From Terriglobales bacterium (lineage in GTDB: Bacteria > Acidobacteriota > Terriglobia > Terriglobales > Acidobacteriaceae), in contig JAICWP010000001.1 of the NCBI GenBank assembly GCA_025934735.1, forward strand, positions 124,001-188,000: 64,000 nucleotides of DNA, written 5' to 3'. Shown piece after piece: positions 42,720 through 51,965 of this stretch (position 1 is the stretch's first letter; every line of letters starts with the position of its first letter). Below the pieces are notes generated by a model. The model worked only from the letters and a program-made list of their open reading frames with translations. It searched no databases and had not been told where the DNA came from. Made by a program: the position numbers and the translations under genes.

Positions 42720-44555
42720 TTAGTAGCGCCCACTCTCAACGGTGGCGGCGACGTCGGCGGGTAGCTCGACCGTTGCGACGGGTGGAGGAGCCTGAGGCTT
42801 CGGCGAACTTTCCGATTGCAGATCGCCGCGGTGGAACACGGTGGTCAGTGCAGACACCGCCTTTGGATCAAAGCGCTTGTCGGCCAGGGAATTGATAATG
42901 CGCACGGCGTAGGCGTGATCGTGCGCAGCCTGGTAGGGACGGTTAGTGGTGATAGCGTCAAAAGTGTCAGCCACGGCAATGATGCGCGCCATGAGCGGTA
43001 TTTCATCGCCTTTCAAGCCGTAGGGATATCCTCGGCCATCCAGCGATTCGTGGTGCAGTTCGATGCCGGGAATCATCTCGGCCAGCTGTTTCACCGGGCG
43101 CAGGATGTTGGCGCCTTTGGTGGTGTGTGTCTTCATGATCTCGTATTCTTCGGGCGTGAGGGCCCCCGGCTTCTTGAGCACGCGATCTTCAATGCCGATT
43201 TTGCCCACATCGTGCAGCTGGGCGGAGATGCGCACCTTCTCAATGAACTCGTTCTCCAGGCCCATTTCGGTGGCCAGCAGGACAGAGTAGCGGGTCACAC
43301 GGTCAGAGTGGCCGCGAGTGTACGGATCCTTTTCGTCGACCGCGCCGGCCAGCATCTGGATGGAGTTCAAGAAAAGCGCGCGGTTCTCTTCCGCGGCGCG
43401 CTTCAGGTCAGCGACGAAGCGCTCCAGATCGTCGGACATGGTGTTGAAGGTGTGGGCGAGTTCGCCGATTTCGGTGCGGCTGGTGAGCTGGACGCGTTGC
43501 GAGAAGTCGCCGCGCGCGATGGCCCGGCTGGTGTCCGTCAAGACCTGAATGGGGTGAGTGATTTTGCGGGCCGCAAAGCTGCTGATGCCCACCGCCATCA
43601 GCACGGCCATCAGGGCCAGCAGGCCGGCGGTTCGCTGCATTTCGTAAATGTTCTGATAAGCCTCGCGCTGGGGCTTCTGGGCGATGACTGCCCATTCCAA
43701 CGACGGGACAGGACTGTAGGTCCCCAGCATGGATTCCGTCTGGCGTCCGTTGGTGATGTTAAATTCCTTAGTGGCCACAAACTGCGCCCGGCCGCCCTGT
43801 TCGACAAAATTCTTAACGATGTCCAGGTTGGTCATTTCCTGGCCGGTGGCGTACTCCGGCTTGACCCCGGCTACCAGCCGGCCTTGGCGGTCAACTACGT
43901 AGGTGACCAGGCCGCCGGTGCTGACCTCCTGCATGCGGCGGATCAGAAACTGCAAATCAACCACGGCGCCCAGCATGCCAATGAAATGGCCGCCGGCCAT
44001 GATGGGCGTGCTCACCAGCGTGATGGTGCGGGGAGCCTTGCCACCGTAGGCGGTGAGGGCGTCGCCGTTATAAATGCGGCCATCCCGGGCGGCGGCAAAG
44101 GCGCGCTCCAACTCGCGCTGCAGGAAAGCGTCAGGAGCGATGCGTCCGGCCGATATGCCTTTTGCCTGATTATTGAGCAGGGTGGCATAGACCAGGTTGT
44201 CGGAAGAAGAAACAAAGTTCTCCACCAGGGCGCGCAGTTCCGGGGTGCTCACGTGATTGCTGCTGAGATCGCCGCCGCTGGCGATCTGGATGGCGGAGGA
44301 GAGATTGTTCAGCATCAACCGGACTGTGGCCTGACGCTCGGAAATGCTGTCCGCCAGCGAGCGCGTGATGGTGTTCTGCAGCATCATTTCGTTGGTCTTA
44401 AGCCGGTCCCGGTTTATCGCAATCATCTGTTGCGAGTAGAAATACATGGGGACCACGCTGACCAGCATGAGCACGCTCAGCATGAGGTAAAGAATGGGGA
44501 TGCGCGCGGGTATGGGTAGTTTCTTGAACAAGGAATCCCTGCTCGTCCTGTGCAT
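42720..44555 (-). CDS. HD-GYP cyclic-di-GMP phosphodiesterase with dCache sensor and HAMP
   Basis: The 611-residue protein has an N-terminal transmembrane helix (about 17-42), a periplasmic dCache-like sensor (about 45-295), a second helix (about 305-325), HAMP (about 325-380) and an HD-GYP domain (about 390-560). The metal and substrate motifs are intact: AQLHDVGKIG, HHESLDGRGYP and ARIIAVADTFDAIT, so hydrolysis of c-di-GMP is likely. The tail is Pro/Ala-rich. A PilZ-type receptor is encoded at 58270-58599, showing that c-di-GMP is used by this organism. The ATG at 44555 is a reasonable start directly before the basic pre-helix segment. Confidence 0.94.
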   Translation of the reverse strand: MHRTSRDSLFKKLPIPARIPILYLMLSVLMLVSVVPMYFYSQQMIAINRDRLKTNEMMLQNTITRSLADSISERQATVRLMLNNLSSAIQIASGGDLSSNHVSTPELRALVENFVSSSDNLVYATLLNNQAKGISAGRIAPDAFLQRELERAFAAARDGRIYNGDALTAYGGKAPRTITLVSTPIMAGGHFIGMLGAVVDLQFLIRRMQEVSTGGLVTYVVDRQGRLVAGVKPEYATGQEMTNLDIVKNFVEQGGRAQFVATKEFNITNGRQTESMLGTYSPVPSLEWAVIAQKPQREAYQNIYEMQRTAGLLALMAVLMAVGISSFAARKITHPIQVLTDTSRAIARGDFSQRVQLTSRTEIGELAHTFNTMSDDLERFVADLKRAAEENRALFLNSIQMLAGAVDEKDPYTRGHSDRVTRYSVLLATEMGLENEFIEKVRISAQLHDVGKIGIEDRVLKKPGALTPEEYEIMKTHTTKGANILRPVKQLAEMIPGIELHHESLDGRGYPYGLKGDEIPLMARIIAVADTFDAITTNRPYQAAHDHAYAVRIINSLADKRFDPKAVSALTTVFHRGDLQSESSPKPQAPPPVATVELPADVAATVESGRY

Positions 44556-44727
44556 GCTTTGGGGGGGAGCTTGGGAAATTTTACTGTGAAGAAGGAGAAA
44601 GCAGGGGAAACGGCGGTACAGGGGGAGTTACGAAAGTACCGCATCTCCACAGTACCGGCTAATCCAGCGTTGGCGCATGCGGGTACCAAGTCCTGCTTAG
44701 GACAGCTTTGCGTTCTGGTGCTCCATC

Positions 44728-45768
44728 CTACCCATTAGCGCTGTTGCGGTAGAGGCCGACTTCGCTGGTAGCGCGGCGGGTCATGAGTTCGTGGATTGCA
44801 TCCCGGGGCGATTTGTCCTGATGCAGGATGGCGTGAACTTGCTGGGTAATGGGCATTTCCACGCCGTATTTGTGGGCAAGTCCGACGGCGGCATTGGTGG
44901 TGAGCACGCCTTCTGCAACCATGCCGTGCATGCCGGCAACCACGTCTGTCAGCTTGCGTCCGCGGCCCAGTTCCACGCCGACGGAGCGGTTGCGGGAGAG
45001 CTCGCCGGTGCAGGTGAGTACCAGGTCGCCCAAGCCGGCCAGGCCAGCCATGGTGTCACGATGGCCGCCGCAGGCCACCACCAGGCGGGTGATTTCGGCC
45101 AAGCCACGGGTAATGAGCGCGGCCACGGAGTTGTGGCCTAAGCCCAGGCCGTCGCACATGCCGGCAGCGATGGCAACGATGTTCTTGAGCGCGCCTCCGA
45201 GTTCCACTCCCACAACGTCTTCGCTGGTGTACACGCGGAAAGAGGGATCGCTGAACTCGCGCTGCACCGCCTGCGCCAGGTCAGCATCATGGGAGGCGAC
45301 GGTGATGGCAGTGGGGTCGCCTCGTGCCACCTCGCGGGCAAACGAGGGTCCGCTAAGCGCGCCCAGACGGGGGCGGAATCCGGCGAGTTCGTGGACTACG
45401 TCCGTGATCACTTCGGTCATGCGCGAGAGCGTGTCGTTCTCCACGCCCTTGGTGGCGCTGACGAAAAGCATCTCCGGGCGGACCAGCGGCGCCATCTCGC
45501 GGAACAGCCGCCGGCAATGATGGGAAGGCATGACGCTGACCACTACCTCAACGCCGGCCAGCGCCTCTTCCAGGCGGTTGCTGACCGTGACCATCTCCGG
45601 GATGGGATAGCCGGGAAGGAACGGCGCGTTTACGCGGTGGTCGGCAATAGAATCGCGGACCTCGCGCTCGTAAGCCCAGAGGCGAACGCTGTGCGAACGC
45701 TTGCGGCCGAGGACAATCGAGAGGGCGGTGCCCCAGGCGCCCGCGCCGATAACGGCGATGTCGCTCAC
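44728..45768 (-). CDS. gpsA: Glycerol-3-phosphate dehydrogenase (NAD(P)+)
   Basis: GpsA reduces dihydroxyacetone phosphate to sn-glycerol-3-phosphate for phospholipid synthesis. The 346-residue protein has GAGAWGTALS, VSATKGVE, LSGPSFAREVA, ELGGALKNIVAIAAG and the GLGDLVLTC signature. plsY lies 13 bases upstream in the same direction, so the two first steps of phosphatidic acid synthesis are encoded together. Confidence 0.97.
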   Translation of the reverse strand: MSDIAVIGAGAWGTALSIVLGRKRSHSVRLWAYEREVRDSIADHRVNAPFLPGYPIPEMVTVSNRLEEALAGVEVVVSVMPSHHCRRLFREMAPLVRPEMLFVSATKGVENDTLSRMTEVITDVVHELAGFRPRLGALSGPSFAREVARGDPTAITVASHDADLAQAVQREFSDPSFRVYTSEDVVGVELGGALKNIVAIAAGMCDGLGLGHNSVAALITRGLAEITRLVVACGGHRDTMAGLAGLGDLVLTCTGELSRNRSVGVELGRGRKLTDVVAGMHGMVAEGVLTTNAAVGLAHKYGVEMPITQQVHAILHQDKSPRDAIHELMTRRATSEVGLYRNSANG

Positions 45769-45781
45769 GCGGTGTCTCCCT

Positions 45782-46429
45782 TCATCCCCGCCTCACGGAG
45801 AGGCGGTGCTCGGTACCGGCGAGCAGTCGCGAAATGTTCTGGTGGTGCTTGGCAATGATGAGCAGGGAAGCGGCCATGGCTGCGCCCAGCACGCTCCGCA
45901 TGGGCGCGCCGGGCTGAATGTAGAAGAGATAAATTAAGGCGGGCAGCGCCGCGGCCGCGACCATCGAACCCAGGGACACATAGCGGAACAGAGCCACGAG
46001 GGCAGCGAACACACAGATGGCGACCAGTACGGCCTTGGGTACAATGGCCACGAATGCGCCCACCCCGGTGGCCACCCCTTTGCCACCACGGAACTTCAGC
46101 CACACGGGGAACATGTGGCCCAGCAGAGCGCAAAAGGCGGCCAGCGCCGTGGCGGAATACAGGTAAGGCACGCCCACCCCTGATGCGAGAGCCGAGGCAG
46201 AGGTGACGGCCAGGAAACCCTTGGCCGCGTCCAGCAAGAGAGTCGCAGCGCCCAGTCCGGGAGAAGAGCGGGCGACATTGGTAGCTCCGATGTTGCCGCT
46301 GCCGCTTTGCCGAATATCGGTTCCGCGGAAAATCCGAACCAGAAGATAACCAAAGGGAATGGAGCCGAGCAGGTATCCAATAATCGCAACCGCTACGAAA
46401 TAGGTTTGAACAGGCATACCTGCATTCAT
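45782..46429 (-). CDS. plsY: Acyl-phosphate:glycerol-3-phosphate acyltransferase
   Basis: PlsY transfers an acyl group from acyl-phosphate to glycerol-3-phosphate, the product of the neighbouring gpsA. The 215-residue integral membrane protein shows YLLGSIPFGYL, SGSGNIGATNVAR (phosphate loop), FRGGKGVATGVG and five to seven helices. The ATG at 46429 overlaps the thpR stop (ATGA), and ATG 46417 is an alternative. Gene order is thpR-plsY-gpsA on one transcript. Confidence 0.96.
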   Translation of the reverse strand: MNAGMPVQTYFVAVAIIGYLLGSIPFGYLLVRIFRGTDIRQSGSGNIGATNVARSSPGLGAATLLLDAAKGFLAVTSASALASGVGVPYLYSATALAAFCALLGHMFPVWLKFRGGKGVATGVGAFVAIVPKAVLVAICVFAALVALFRYVSLGSMVAAAALPALIYLFYIQPGAPMRSVLGAAMAASLLIIAKHHQNISRLLAGTEHRLSVRRG

Positions 46430-47007
46430 AGTAGCGGGAAGCGCTGCAGTTTCGTGTACTGCGAACCCGCCGGCGAGAGCTTGCTCTGGTAGAGAAAGAA
46501 CTCGCGGGCGGTCATTGTACCGAACTCGGGCGTGGGCAAGGCGTCCAATTTTTCCTGCAGGCGCTGGAAGTTGCGGTTGGGGCGGTCGTCGTGGCGGTGC
46601 TGCGGGGCCGCCGACTTGCCCCGCGCCAGCGTCAGATGCGGGCTAAAGCCGTGCGCTTCCCGCTTGATGCCGAAAGGCTCCAGCGCTTGTTCCACCAGGC
46701 CGGCGAGTTGGGCGAGATGCTCGTCCGCGTCCACACCGATCGAGAAAACACGCGCGGAACGCGCGGTGGGGAAAAATCCGTAGCCGCGAAAGGTCAGGTC
46801 CGCGGGCAGCGAGTGAATTCCGTCTAGCGCCGTTTTGATGGAATCCAGTTTTTCGTCGGGCTGTTCACCGATGAACTTCAGCGTGATGTGCAACGACTCG
46901 GCACGAACCCAGCGCGCGTCGGGAGTAAACTCGCGCACCCCTTCCAGGAAGCGGGCTATCCGGTCCCGGATAGCTGCATCAATATCGAGGGCAACGAAGA
47001 GACGCAT
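46426..47007 (-). CDS. thpR: RNA 2',3'-cyclic phosphodiesterase
   Basis: The 193-residue protein is a 2H phosphoesterase of the LigT/ThpR family that opens 2',3'-cyclic phosphates in RNA. The two catalytic H-x-T-x motifs are HITLKF (near 41) and HLTLAR (near 123). The N-terminus MRLFVALDID is typical. Its stop overlaps the plsY start by four bases. Confidence 0.93.
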   Translation of the reverse strand: MRLFVALDIDAAIRDRIARFLEGVREFTPDARWVRAESLHITLKFIGEQPDEKLDSIKTALDGIHSLPADLTFRGYGFFPTARSARVFSIGVDADEHLAQLAGLVEQALEPFGIKREAHGFSPHLTLARGKSAAPQHRHDDRPNRNFQRLQEKLDALPTPEFGTMTAREFFLYQSKLSPAGSQYTKLQRFPLL

Positions 47008-47028
47008 AAACTCAGCTATTAGCGTTGT

Positions 47029-48273
47029 TCACATCATTTTCCTGCGCAACATATCCAAAGCCTGCTGCGAAGCCCACCAGCGCACCCGTTCGCGGTCGCC
47101 GGGAAATTTGCGCTCAACCACCTCGGTGGATTCGCCGTTCGATAGAGCGTGAAACACCAGGCCGACCGGTTTTTCTTCGGTCCCTCCGCTGGGGCCGGCA
47201 ACGCCGGTGACGGCGAGCCCCCATGTGGCGCCGCAACGCTTGCGAATGCCCTCCGCGAGGGCGGCCGCCACTTGGCGGCTGACGGCGCCGTGAGCGGCAA
47301 TCAGCGCTTTCGGCACATCGGCAAACTTGTGTTTTAGTTCATTGGAGTAAACCATGGCGCCGCCCAAAAAGTAGCGTGAACTGCCGCTCACCGAGGTGAT
47401 GCGCTCGCCGATGAGCCCGCCGGTGCAGGATTCGGCGACAGCCACAGTGGCGTTCCGCATCTGCAGGTAGTAGCCGACAATCTGCTCCAGCGATTCGCCT
47501 TGGCGGGAGAACACGTACTCATCTAGTTCGTCCTCCAACTTCTCCGCCACCTTGTCGACCCGCTGCTGGGCCACTTCCAGGGAGTCGGCTCGCGCCCGCA
47601 GGTGGATCTCGATCTCGCCGGCATAGGCCAGGATTGTGGTCTGCACATTGGGATAGCGGCGGTAGATGGGCGCGATGCGGTCATCGCAATGGGACTCGCC
47701 CAGCATGGCGACCTTGAGCACGCGGCTGGCAATGAAGGCCGGCGGCAGGTGCTCGCGCAGGCGCTCCAGGCACTGTTCCTCAAACAGCGGTTTCAATTCA
47801 TGGGGTGGCCCAGGGAGCAGGATGATGGTTTTTTCGTTGCCATCGTAGCTGCCGGTGATCCACTGCCCGGGTGCGGTGCCGTTGCGATTGGTGAGCACCG
47901 TCGCTCCGGAAATGATGTCAGCCTGCTTGGAGTTGTTTTCCGTGAACTTGAACCCGCGCTTGGAAAAGCGCTTGCGCAGGGCTTCCACAATGGCTTCATC
48001 GCGCACCAGCGGGAGTTCCAGGGCGTCGGCTACGGCCTCACGAGTCAGGTCATCCTCGGTGGGGCCCAGGCCGCCCATCAGGATCACCAGACCAGCGCGT
48101 GCGAGAGCAATGCGCGTCACCTCGGCGAGGTGCTCGCGGCTGTCGCCCACGATGTTCTTGAACAACACTTCCACGCCCAATTGGTTGAGCTTTTCCGTGA
48201 GATAGAGGGAGTTGGTGTCCTGACGAAAAGGCGTCAGCAGTTCCGACCCCACGGCGATAATTTCAGCGTTCAT
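47029..48273 (-). CDS. cinA: CinA-family nicotinamide-nucleotide amidohydrolase
   Basis: The 414-residue protein has the N-terminal MoeA/MogA-like COG1058 domain (AEIIAVGSELL, GGLGPTEDDLTREAVA) and the C-terminal PncC domain (VAVAESCTGGLIGERIT, VTGVAGPSGGTEEKPVG). PncC domains hydrolyse nicotinamide mononucleotide to nicotinate mononucleotide; the N-terminal domain in some bacteria acts on ADP-ribose. Full length for the two-domain form. It ends 21 bases before thpR starts, so it is probably first in a cinA-thpR-plsY-gpsA transcript. Confidence 0.95.
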   Translation of the reverse strand: MNAEIIAVGSELLTPFRQDTNSLYLTEKLNQLGVEVLFKNIVGDSREHLAEVTRIALARAGLVILMGGLGPTEDDLTREAVADALELPLVRDEAIVEALRKRFSKRGFKFTENNSKQADIISGATVLTNRNGTAPGQWITGSYDGNEKTIILLPGPPHELKPLFEEQCLERLREHLPPAFIASRVLKVAMLGESHCDDRIAPIYRRYPNVQTTILAYAGEIEIHLRARADSLEVAQQRVDKVAEKLEDELDEYVFSRQGESLEQIVGYYLQMRNATVAVAESCTGGLIGERITSVSGSSRYFLGGAMVYSNELKHKFADVPKALIAAHGAVSRQVAAALAEGIRKRCGATWGLAVTGVAGPSGGTEEKPVGLVFHALSNGESTEVVERKFPGDRERVRWWASQQALDMLRRKMM

Positions 48274-48399
48274 GAATCAGTTCCTAGCGCCTGGTACCCA
48301 GTTCTTCGTACCGGGAAATAATCTCACACGGTGCGCCGATTCTTTAGCTTCAAAACCTCGTGGCTTGGGGGCTGGGTACTGGAAACTTGGCACTAGAGA

Positions 48400-49464
48400 C
48401 TACGTTTCCTGCGGCAGCAGCGGCTTGCCCTGGATGTCCCAGGAAAGATGGTGGATGGCGTTGCTGGTGGCCAGGACGGTGGAGCGGCCGGGCGCGAAGG
48501 CGAGCCCGACCAGGCCATGGCCGGCGACTTCGAGCGAGGCCTGAGCAGCGTGGGTCAATTTGACGATGCCGCGTTTTCCGCCCAGGGAAGCCGCCACGTA
48601 CAGATTGCCCTCGCCATCGAAGGCCAAGCCCTGCGGGCGGCCCAAGCCACGATAAAAAACACTCACGCTGCCATGAGGATCAACCCGGTAGACCGAATCG
48701 AAGCTGGAGGTGGTAGGCCCGGTCACGAACAATTCGCCGTTGTTGCTGAAGGCCATGTGGTAGGCGGAGACGCTGGGCTCGAGGGTGGCGAACACAAAGA
48801 TCTGCCGGTCGCGGCCAATCTTGAAAATGGTGCCGCTGCGGTCGCCCACGTAAAGATTCTCCTCCTTGTCGAAGGCCAGACCCGTGGCCACGCCCATGCC
48901 TTCGGCATAGGCGGACATGGTGCCGTTGGGCGCAACTTTATAAACCGTCCCGTCGTAGCGCGAGGTGACGTACATCTGGCCACCGCGGTCGAAGGCAATG
49001 GCGGTGGCGTTCATCATTTCCGCCAGAAAGGGCTTGACCGCATAGTTCGTGTCAATTTTGTAAATGGCGACGGGAACCTTCTGTCCGCGAGAGCCGGAGA
49101 AAGTAACGTAGATGTTGCCTTCCAAATCGAGGGCGGGATTGGTGACAGGGTGAAGGTTCTCGGCGATGGTGACTGCCACCTTCACTTCCTGGGCGTTGCT
49201 GGTGTTGCCGTTCGTGGAAACGACAACCGGCCCGGTCATGGCCCCTTCCGGGACGCGGGCCACCAGAAACTCGTCAGAGCTGATGAGCACCGAGCCCTCG
49301 ACCTCCCCGAACTGGACGCGCGGGCGGCGCAATTCCGGAGGTCGCAAGCCGCTGCCAATGATGCGGACTTCGCCCCCGGGCAGAGCGGCAGCGGGGCGAA
49401 CCGCGTCAATGTGCGGTTTGCCATTTACGTTTTTCTTGCCCAGCAGCCGTTCGGAAATACCCAT
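48400..49464 (-). CDS. IPT/TIG and NHL/SMP-30-like propeller protein
   Basis: The 354-residue product has an IPT/TIG immunoglobulin-like domain at about 18-100 (PHIDAVRPAAALPGGEVRII) and a six-bladed propeller of NHL/SMP-30 type after it (NPALDLEGNIYVTFSG, FDRGGQMYVTSRYDG, FDKEENLYVGDRSG, FSNNGELFVTGP, FDGEGNLYVAAS). There is no signal peptide, so it is cytoplasmic or exported in another way. The SMP-30-like fold includes lactonases, but catalytic metal ligands cannot be confirmed from these repeats. Neighbours give no hint. Confidence 0.82.
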   Translation of the reverse strand: MGISERLLGKKNVNGKPHIDAVRPAAALPGGEVRIIGSGLRPPELRRPRVQFGEVEGSVLISSDEFLVARVPEGAMTGPVVVSTNGNTSNAQEVKVAVTIAENLHPVTNPALDLEGNIYVTFSGSRGQKVPVAIYKIDTNYAVKPFLAEMMNATAIAFDRGGQMYVTSRYDGTVYKVAPNGTMSAYAEGMGVATGLAFDKEENLYVGDRSGTIFKIGRDRQIFVFATLEPSVSAYHMAFSNNGELFVTGPTTSSFDSVYRVDPHGSVSVFYRGLGRPQGLAFDGEGNLYVAASLGGKRGIVKLTHAAQASLEVAGHGLVGLAFAPGRSTVLATSNAIHHLSWDIQGKPLLPQET

Positions 49465-49494
49465 CCTCGCAATCTCGAAATCTGGCGGCGCAGT

Positions 49495-50022
49495 TCATCG
49501 CAGCCAGCCGAAGTGGAGCGCCAACTGCAGGATGGCCAATGCGTAAAGGCCTGCTCCCACATCGTCCAGCATGATGCCCGTGCCGCCGGGAATTTTTTCC
49601 AGCCGGCGCAGGGGCGGAGGCTTCACGATGTCGAACGCCCGAAAAAGTATAAAGCCGGCCAGCAGAGTTTGCCATCGCAACGGGGCGGCAATCAGAGCGA
49701 TCATTTGACCTGCCACTTCATCAATCACCACGAAGGAAGGATCGCTGATGCCGCTCTCACGGGCGACGCGTGTCGCCGCCGGAATTCCCAGCGCAATCGC
49801 CAGACAGGCCAACATCACCGCAATTGGGACCTGCAGTCTGGCGCCGGCAGCCTGTGAGATGAGCCACCACAGCAGCACCGTTGCCGCCGAGGCCCAGCTG
49901 CCTGGGCCGGGACGCATTCGTCCGCAGCCGAAGAACGTGGCGATGAGCCAGGAAAGCTTGCCAGTTCGCCCGTGTCCCGCCGGGGTGGAGGGTTCAGCGC
50001 TTGTGCTGTCGGTCGGGATCAT
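49495..50022 (-). CDS. pgpA: Phosphatidylglycerophosphatase A
   Basis: PgpA dephosphorylates phosphatidylglycerophosphate in phosphatidylglycerol synthesis. The 175-residue protein has the family motifs FGCGRMRPGPGSWAS, DPSFVVIDEVAGQMIAL and FRAFDIVKPPPLRRLE, and four hydrophobic segments. The ATG at 50022 is taken; an upstream in-frame ATG at 50049 would extend the overlap with yacG from 29 to 56 bases. The overlapping yacG-pgpA pair is likely translated together. Confidence 0.92.
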   Translation of the reverse strand: MIPTDSTSAEPSTPAGHGRTGKLSWLIATFFGCGRMRPGPGSWASAATVLLWWLISQAAGARLQVPIAVMLACLAIALGIPAATRVARESGISDPSFVVIDEVAGQMIALIAAPLRWQTLLAGFILFRAFDIVKPPPLRRLEKIPGGTGIMLDDVGAGLYALAILQLALHFGWLR

Positions 50023-50275
50023 TTCGGTTTCCGACGGTATCGTCCTCATGATTTTGGCCGAAGCTCTGATCTCGGGAGCTCGCCCGCGGATTGGACTTGA
50101 ATCCCATCTCTTCGGGATCGGTAATCGGACTGGAAATCACATAGCCGTCGCTGGCCCACTTGCCCAAATCTATCAGACGACAACGCTCGCTGCAGAAGGG
50201 GAACTCGGGATCGGTGCGCAGCACCAGCTTCTTACAGGTGGGGCAGCGCAGGCTGAGCACTCGTTTCCGGGGCAT
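49994..50275 (-). CDS. yacG: YacG-type zinc-binding protein (DNA gyrase inhibitor family)
   Basis: The 93-residue protein has the YacG zinc site C11-x2-C14 ... C28-x3-C32 (CPTC, FCSERCRLIDLGKW). E. coli YacG binds and inhibits GyrB. The C-terminal 30 residues are polar and overlap the start of pgpA in another frame, so they may be poorly constrained. The gene is preceded by the AT-rich repeat region at 50276-50436. Confidence 0.92.
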   Translation of the reverse strand: MPRKRVLSLRCPTCKKLVLRTDPEFPFCSERCRLIDLGKWASDGYVISSPITDPEEMGFKSNPRASSRDQSFGQNHEDDTVGNRNDPDRQHKR

Positions 50276-50436
50276 GGGAAAATTGAGTAATTGAGTAATT
50301 TCTAATCGGGTAATTTAAAATCCGCCGAACATTTCACTGCGTTTCAACCGGCCGCAAGCGCAACACGGAACGGCTTGCGGCAAATTGGAAATTGCCAATT
50401 ACCCAATTACAAATTGCACAATTACCGATTACTCAA
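50276..50436. repeat. AT-rich CAATTAC/GTAATTG repeat patches flanking a hairpin
   Basis: The gap between rimO and yacG has an AT-rich patch at its left (AATTGAGTAATTGAGTAATT and GGGTAATT) and a second at its right (CAATTACCCAATTAC, CAATTACCGATTACTCAATT) that is roughly its inverse complement. Between them a 9-bp perfect inverted repeat, GCCGCAAGC (50351-50359) and GCTTGCGGC (50373-50381), encloses a 13-base loop. The base composition differs sharply from the surrounding GC-rich genes. Confidence 0.7.
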
Positions 50437-51930
50437 TTACACAATTCTCCCGACCAGATCGTAATCGTGAGCCTCGGTGATCTGGCAGCGATAGAACTCG
50501 CCAGGGCGAAGTTCGTGCTCACCCGCATCGTTGATCAGCACCTTGCCATCAATTTCCGGGGCATGCATTTCCGTGCGGCCTTCCAGCAGCAGGTCGGTTT
50601 CCTGCGAGGGCCCTTCCAGCAGCAGGTCGAACTCGCGGCCGACCAGCGTTTTTTTTCTGCGCCTGCTGATCTGGCGCTGAATGCCCATCAAGTGCTTGCG
50701 GCGGCGCTCAATTTCCCTGGCCGGCAGCTTGTCCTCTAGATGGAAGGCGGCAGAACCTTCCTCGTCGGAGTAGCCAAAAGCGCCCATCCAGTCGAACTCG
50801 GCTTCACGCACGAAGTCACAAAGCTCCTCGAAGTCGTGTTGGGTCTCGCCCGGAAAGCCCACGATGAATGTGGTGCGCAGGGTGACCCCGGGGATGGTGC
50901 GCCGCATCTTCTCCAGGGAGCGCAGGAACAAGTGAGCGCCGCCACCGCGTTTCATACGCTTGAGCACCGCCGGAGAGGCGTGCTGCAGAGGCAGGTCCAT
51001 ATAGGAGCAAATTTTATCGCTGCTGGCGATGGTCTCGAGCAGGCGGCCGGTGATCTTGTTGGGATAGGCGTAAAGAAAACGGACCCAGCGCAGCTCCTCG
51101 ATGGCCGCCAGCTTTTCCAGCAAGAGCGCCAGCCCGTCCTTCAGGCCCAGATCCTCTCCGTAGCAGGTGGTGTCCTGGCCGATGAGAGTGACTTCGCGCA
51201 CGCCGTTCCCGGCCAGCCGTTCCGCCTCGGCGACTACCGACTCAAAGCGGCGGGAGCGGAACTTGCCGCGCAACTGCGGGATGATGCAAAAGCCGCAAGG
51301 ATGGTCGCAGCCTTCGGCAATCTTGATGTAGGCGGAGTAGCCGGGCGTGGCCAGCAGGCGCGGCGTGTTCTCGTCATAAAGATAATTAGGCAGGTCGGCG
51401 ATGGCGCCGTCCCACTCCTGGCGGGAGAAGCGCCCCTGGGCTTCGCGGGCCCGCGCTTCCGGGCGATCGTTCAAAATCGTGAACGGAGAAGAGTTGTCGC
51501 CGTTGGCGGGAATGCCGGGCGGGAGCGCCACTCCGGCGGCCACCAGAATCTTCTCCAATTCGCCGGTGCCCACCAACGCATCCACCTGGGGAATGTTTTT
51601 GCGAATCTCCTCGCGGTAGCGCTCCACCAGGCAGCCGGCCACGACCAGGCGCTGGGCGCGGCCGCTGCTTTTGTGCTCGGCCATTTCCAGGATGGCGTCC
51701 ACCGACTCCTGCTTGGCGCTGCCAATGAAGGAGCAGGTATTGACCACGATGACATCAGCCTCTTCCGCCCGCGGCGTGAGTTCGGCTCCGGCGCGCTGCA
51801 GCAGGCCCATCATGACCTCGCTATCCACCAGGTTCTTGGGACAGCCCAGGCTGACGAAGCCCACCCGGGTCGGCTTTCGCGGGCTGGCTTGTTCGGGTAA
51901 AGGGGCTACGATGGGCTCTTTCAACGGCAT
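50437..51930 (-). CDS. rimO: Ribosomal protein S12 methylthiotransferase
   Basis: RimO adds a methylthio group to the conserved Asp of ribosomal protein S12. The 497-residue enzyme has the N-terminal UPF0004 domain (FVSLGCPKNLVDSEVMMG, VNTCSFIG, VAGCLVERY), the radical SAM motif EGCDHPCGFCIIP, and a C-terminal TRAM domain. KNLVDSE after the first cysteine favours RimO over MiaB. It is longer than E. coli RimO by about 55 residues, mostly in a linker near residues 140-185 and at the N-terminus. Confidence 0.95.
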   Translation of the reverse strand: MPLKEPIVAPLPEQASPRKPTRVGFVSLGCPKNLVDSEVMMGLLQRAGAELTPRAEEADVIVVNTCSFIGSAKQESVDAILEMAEHKSSGRAQRLVVAGCLVERYREEIRKNIPQVDALVGTGELEKILVAAGVALPPGIPANGDNSSPFTILNDRPEARAREAQGRFSRQEWDGAIADLPNYLYDENTPRLLATPGYSAYIKIAEGCDHPCGFCIIPQLRGKFRSRRFESVVAEAERLAGNGVREVTLIGQDTTCYGEDLGLKDGLALLLEKLAAIEELRWVRFLYAYPNKITGRLLETIASSDKICSYMDLPLQHASPAVLKRMKRGGGAHLFLRSLEKMRRTIPGVTLRTTFIVGFPGETQHDFEELCDFVREAEFDWMGAFGYSDEEGSAAFHLEDKLPAREIERRRKHLMGIQRQISRRRKKTLVGREFDLLLEGPSQETDLLLEGRTEMHAPEIDGKVLINDAGEHELRPGEFYRCQITEAHDYDLVGRIV

Positions 51931-51965
51931 CGAATCTCTCTATTCTACCATCGCTAAGCAGTCCG

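Noticed and set aside
42816-44519. 567-codon open frame on the plus strand
   Set aside because: Antisense to the HD-GYP gene, with no recognisable domain; the HD-GYP motifs prove the other strand.
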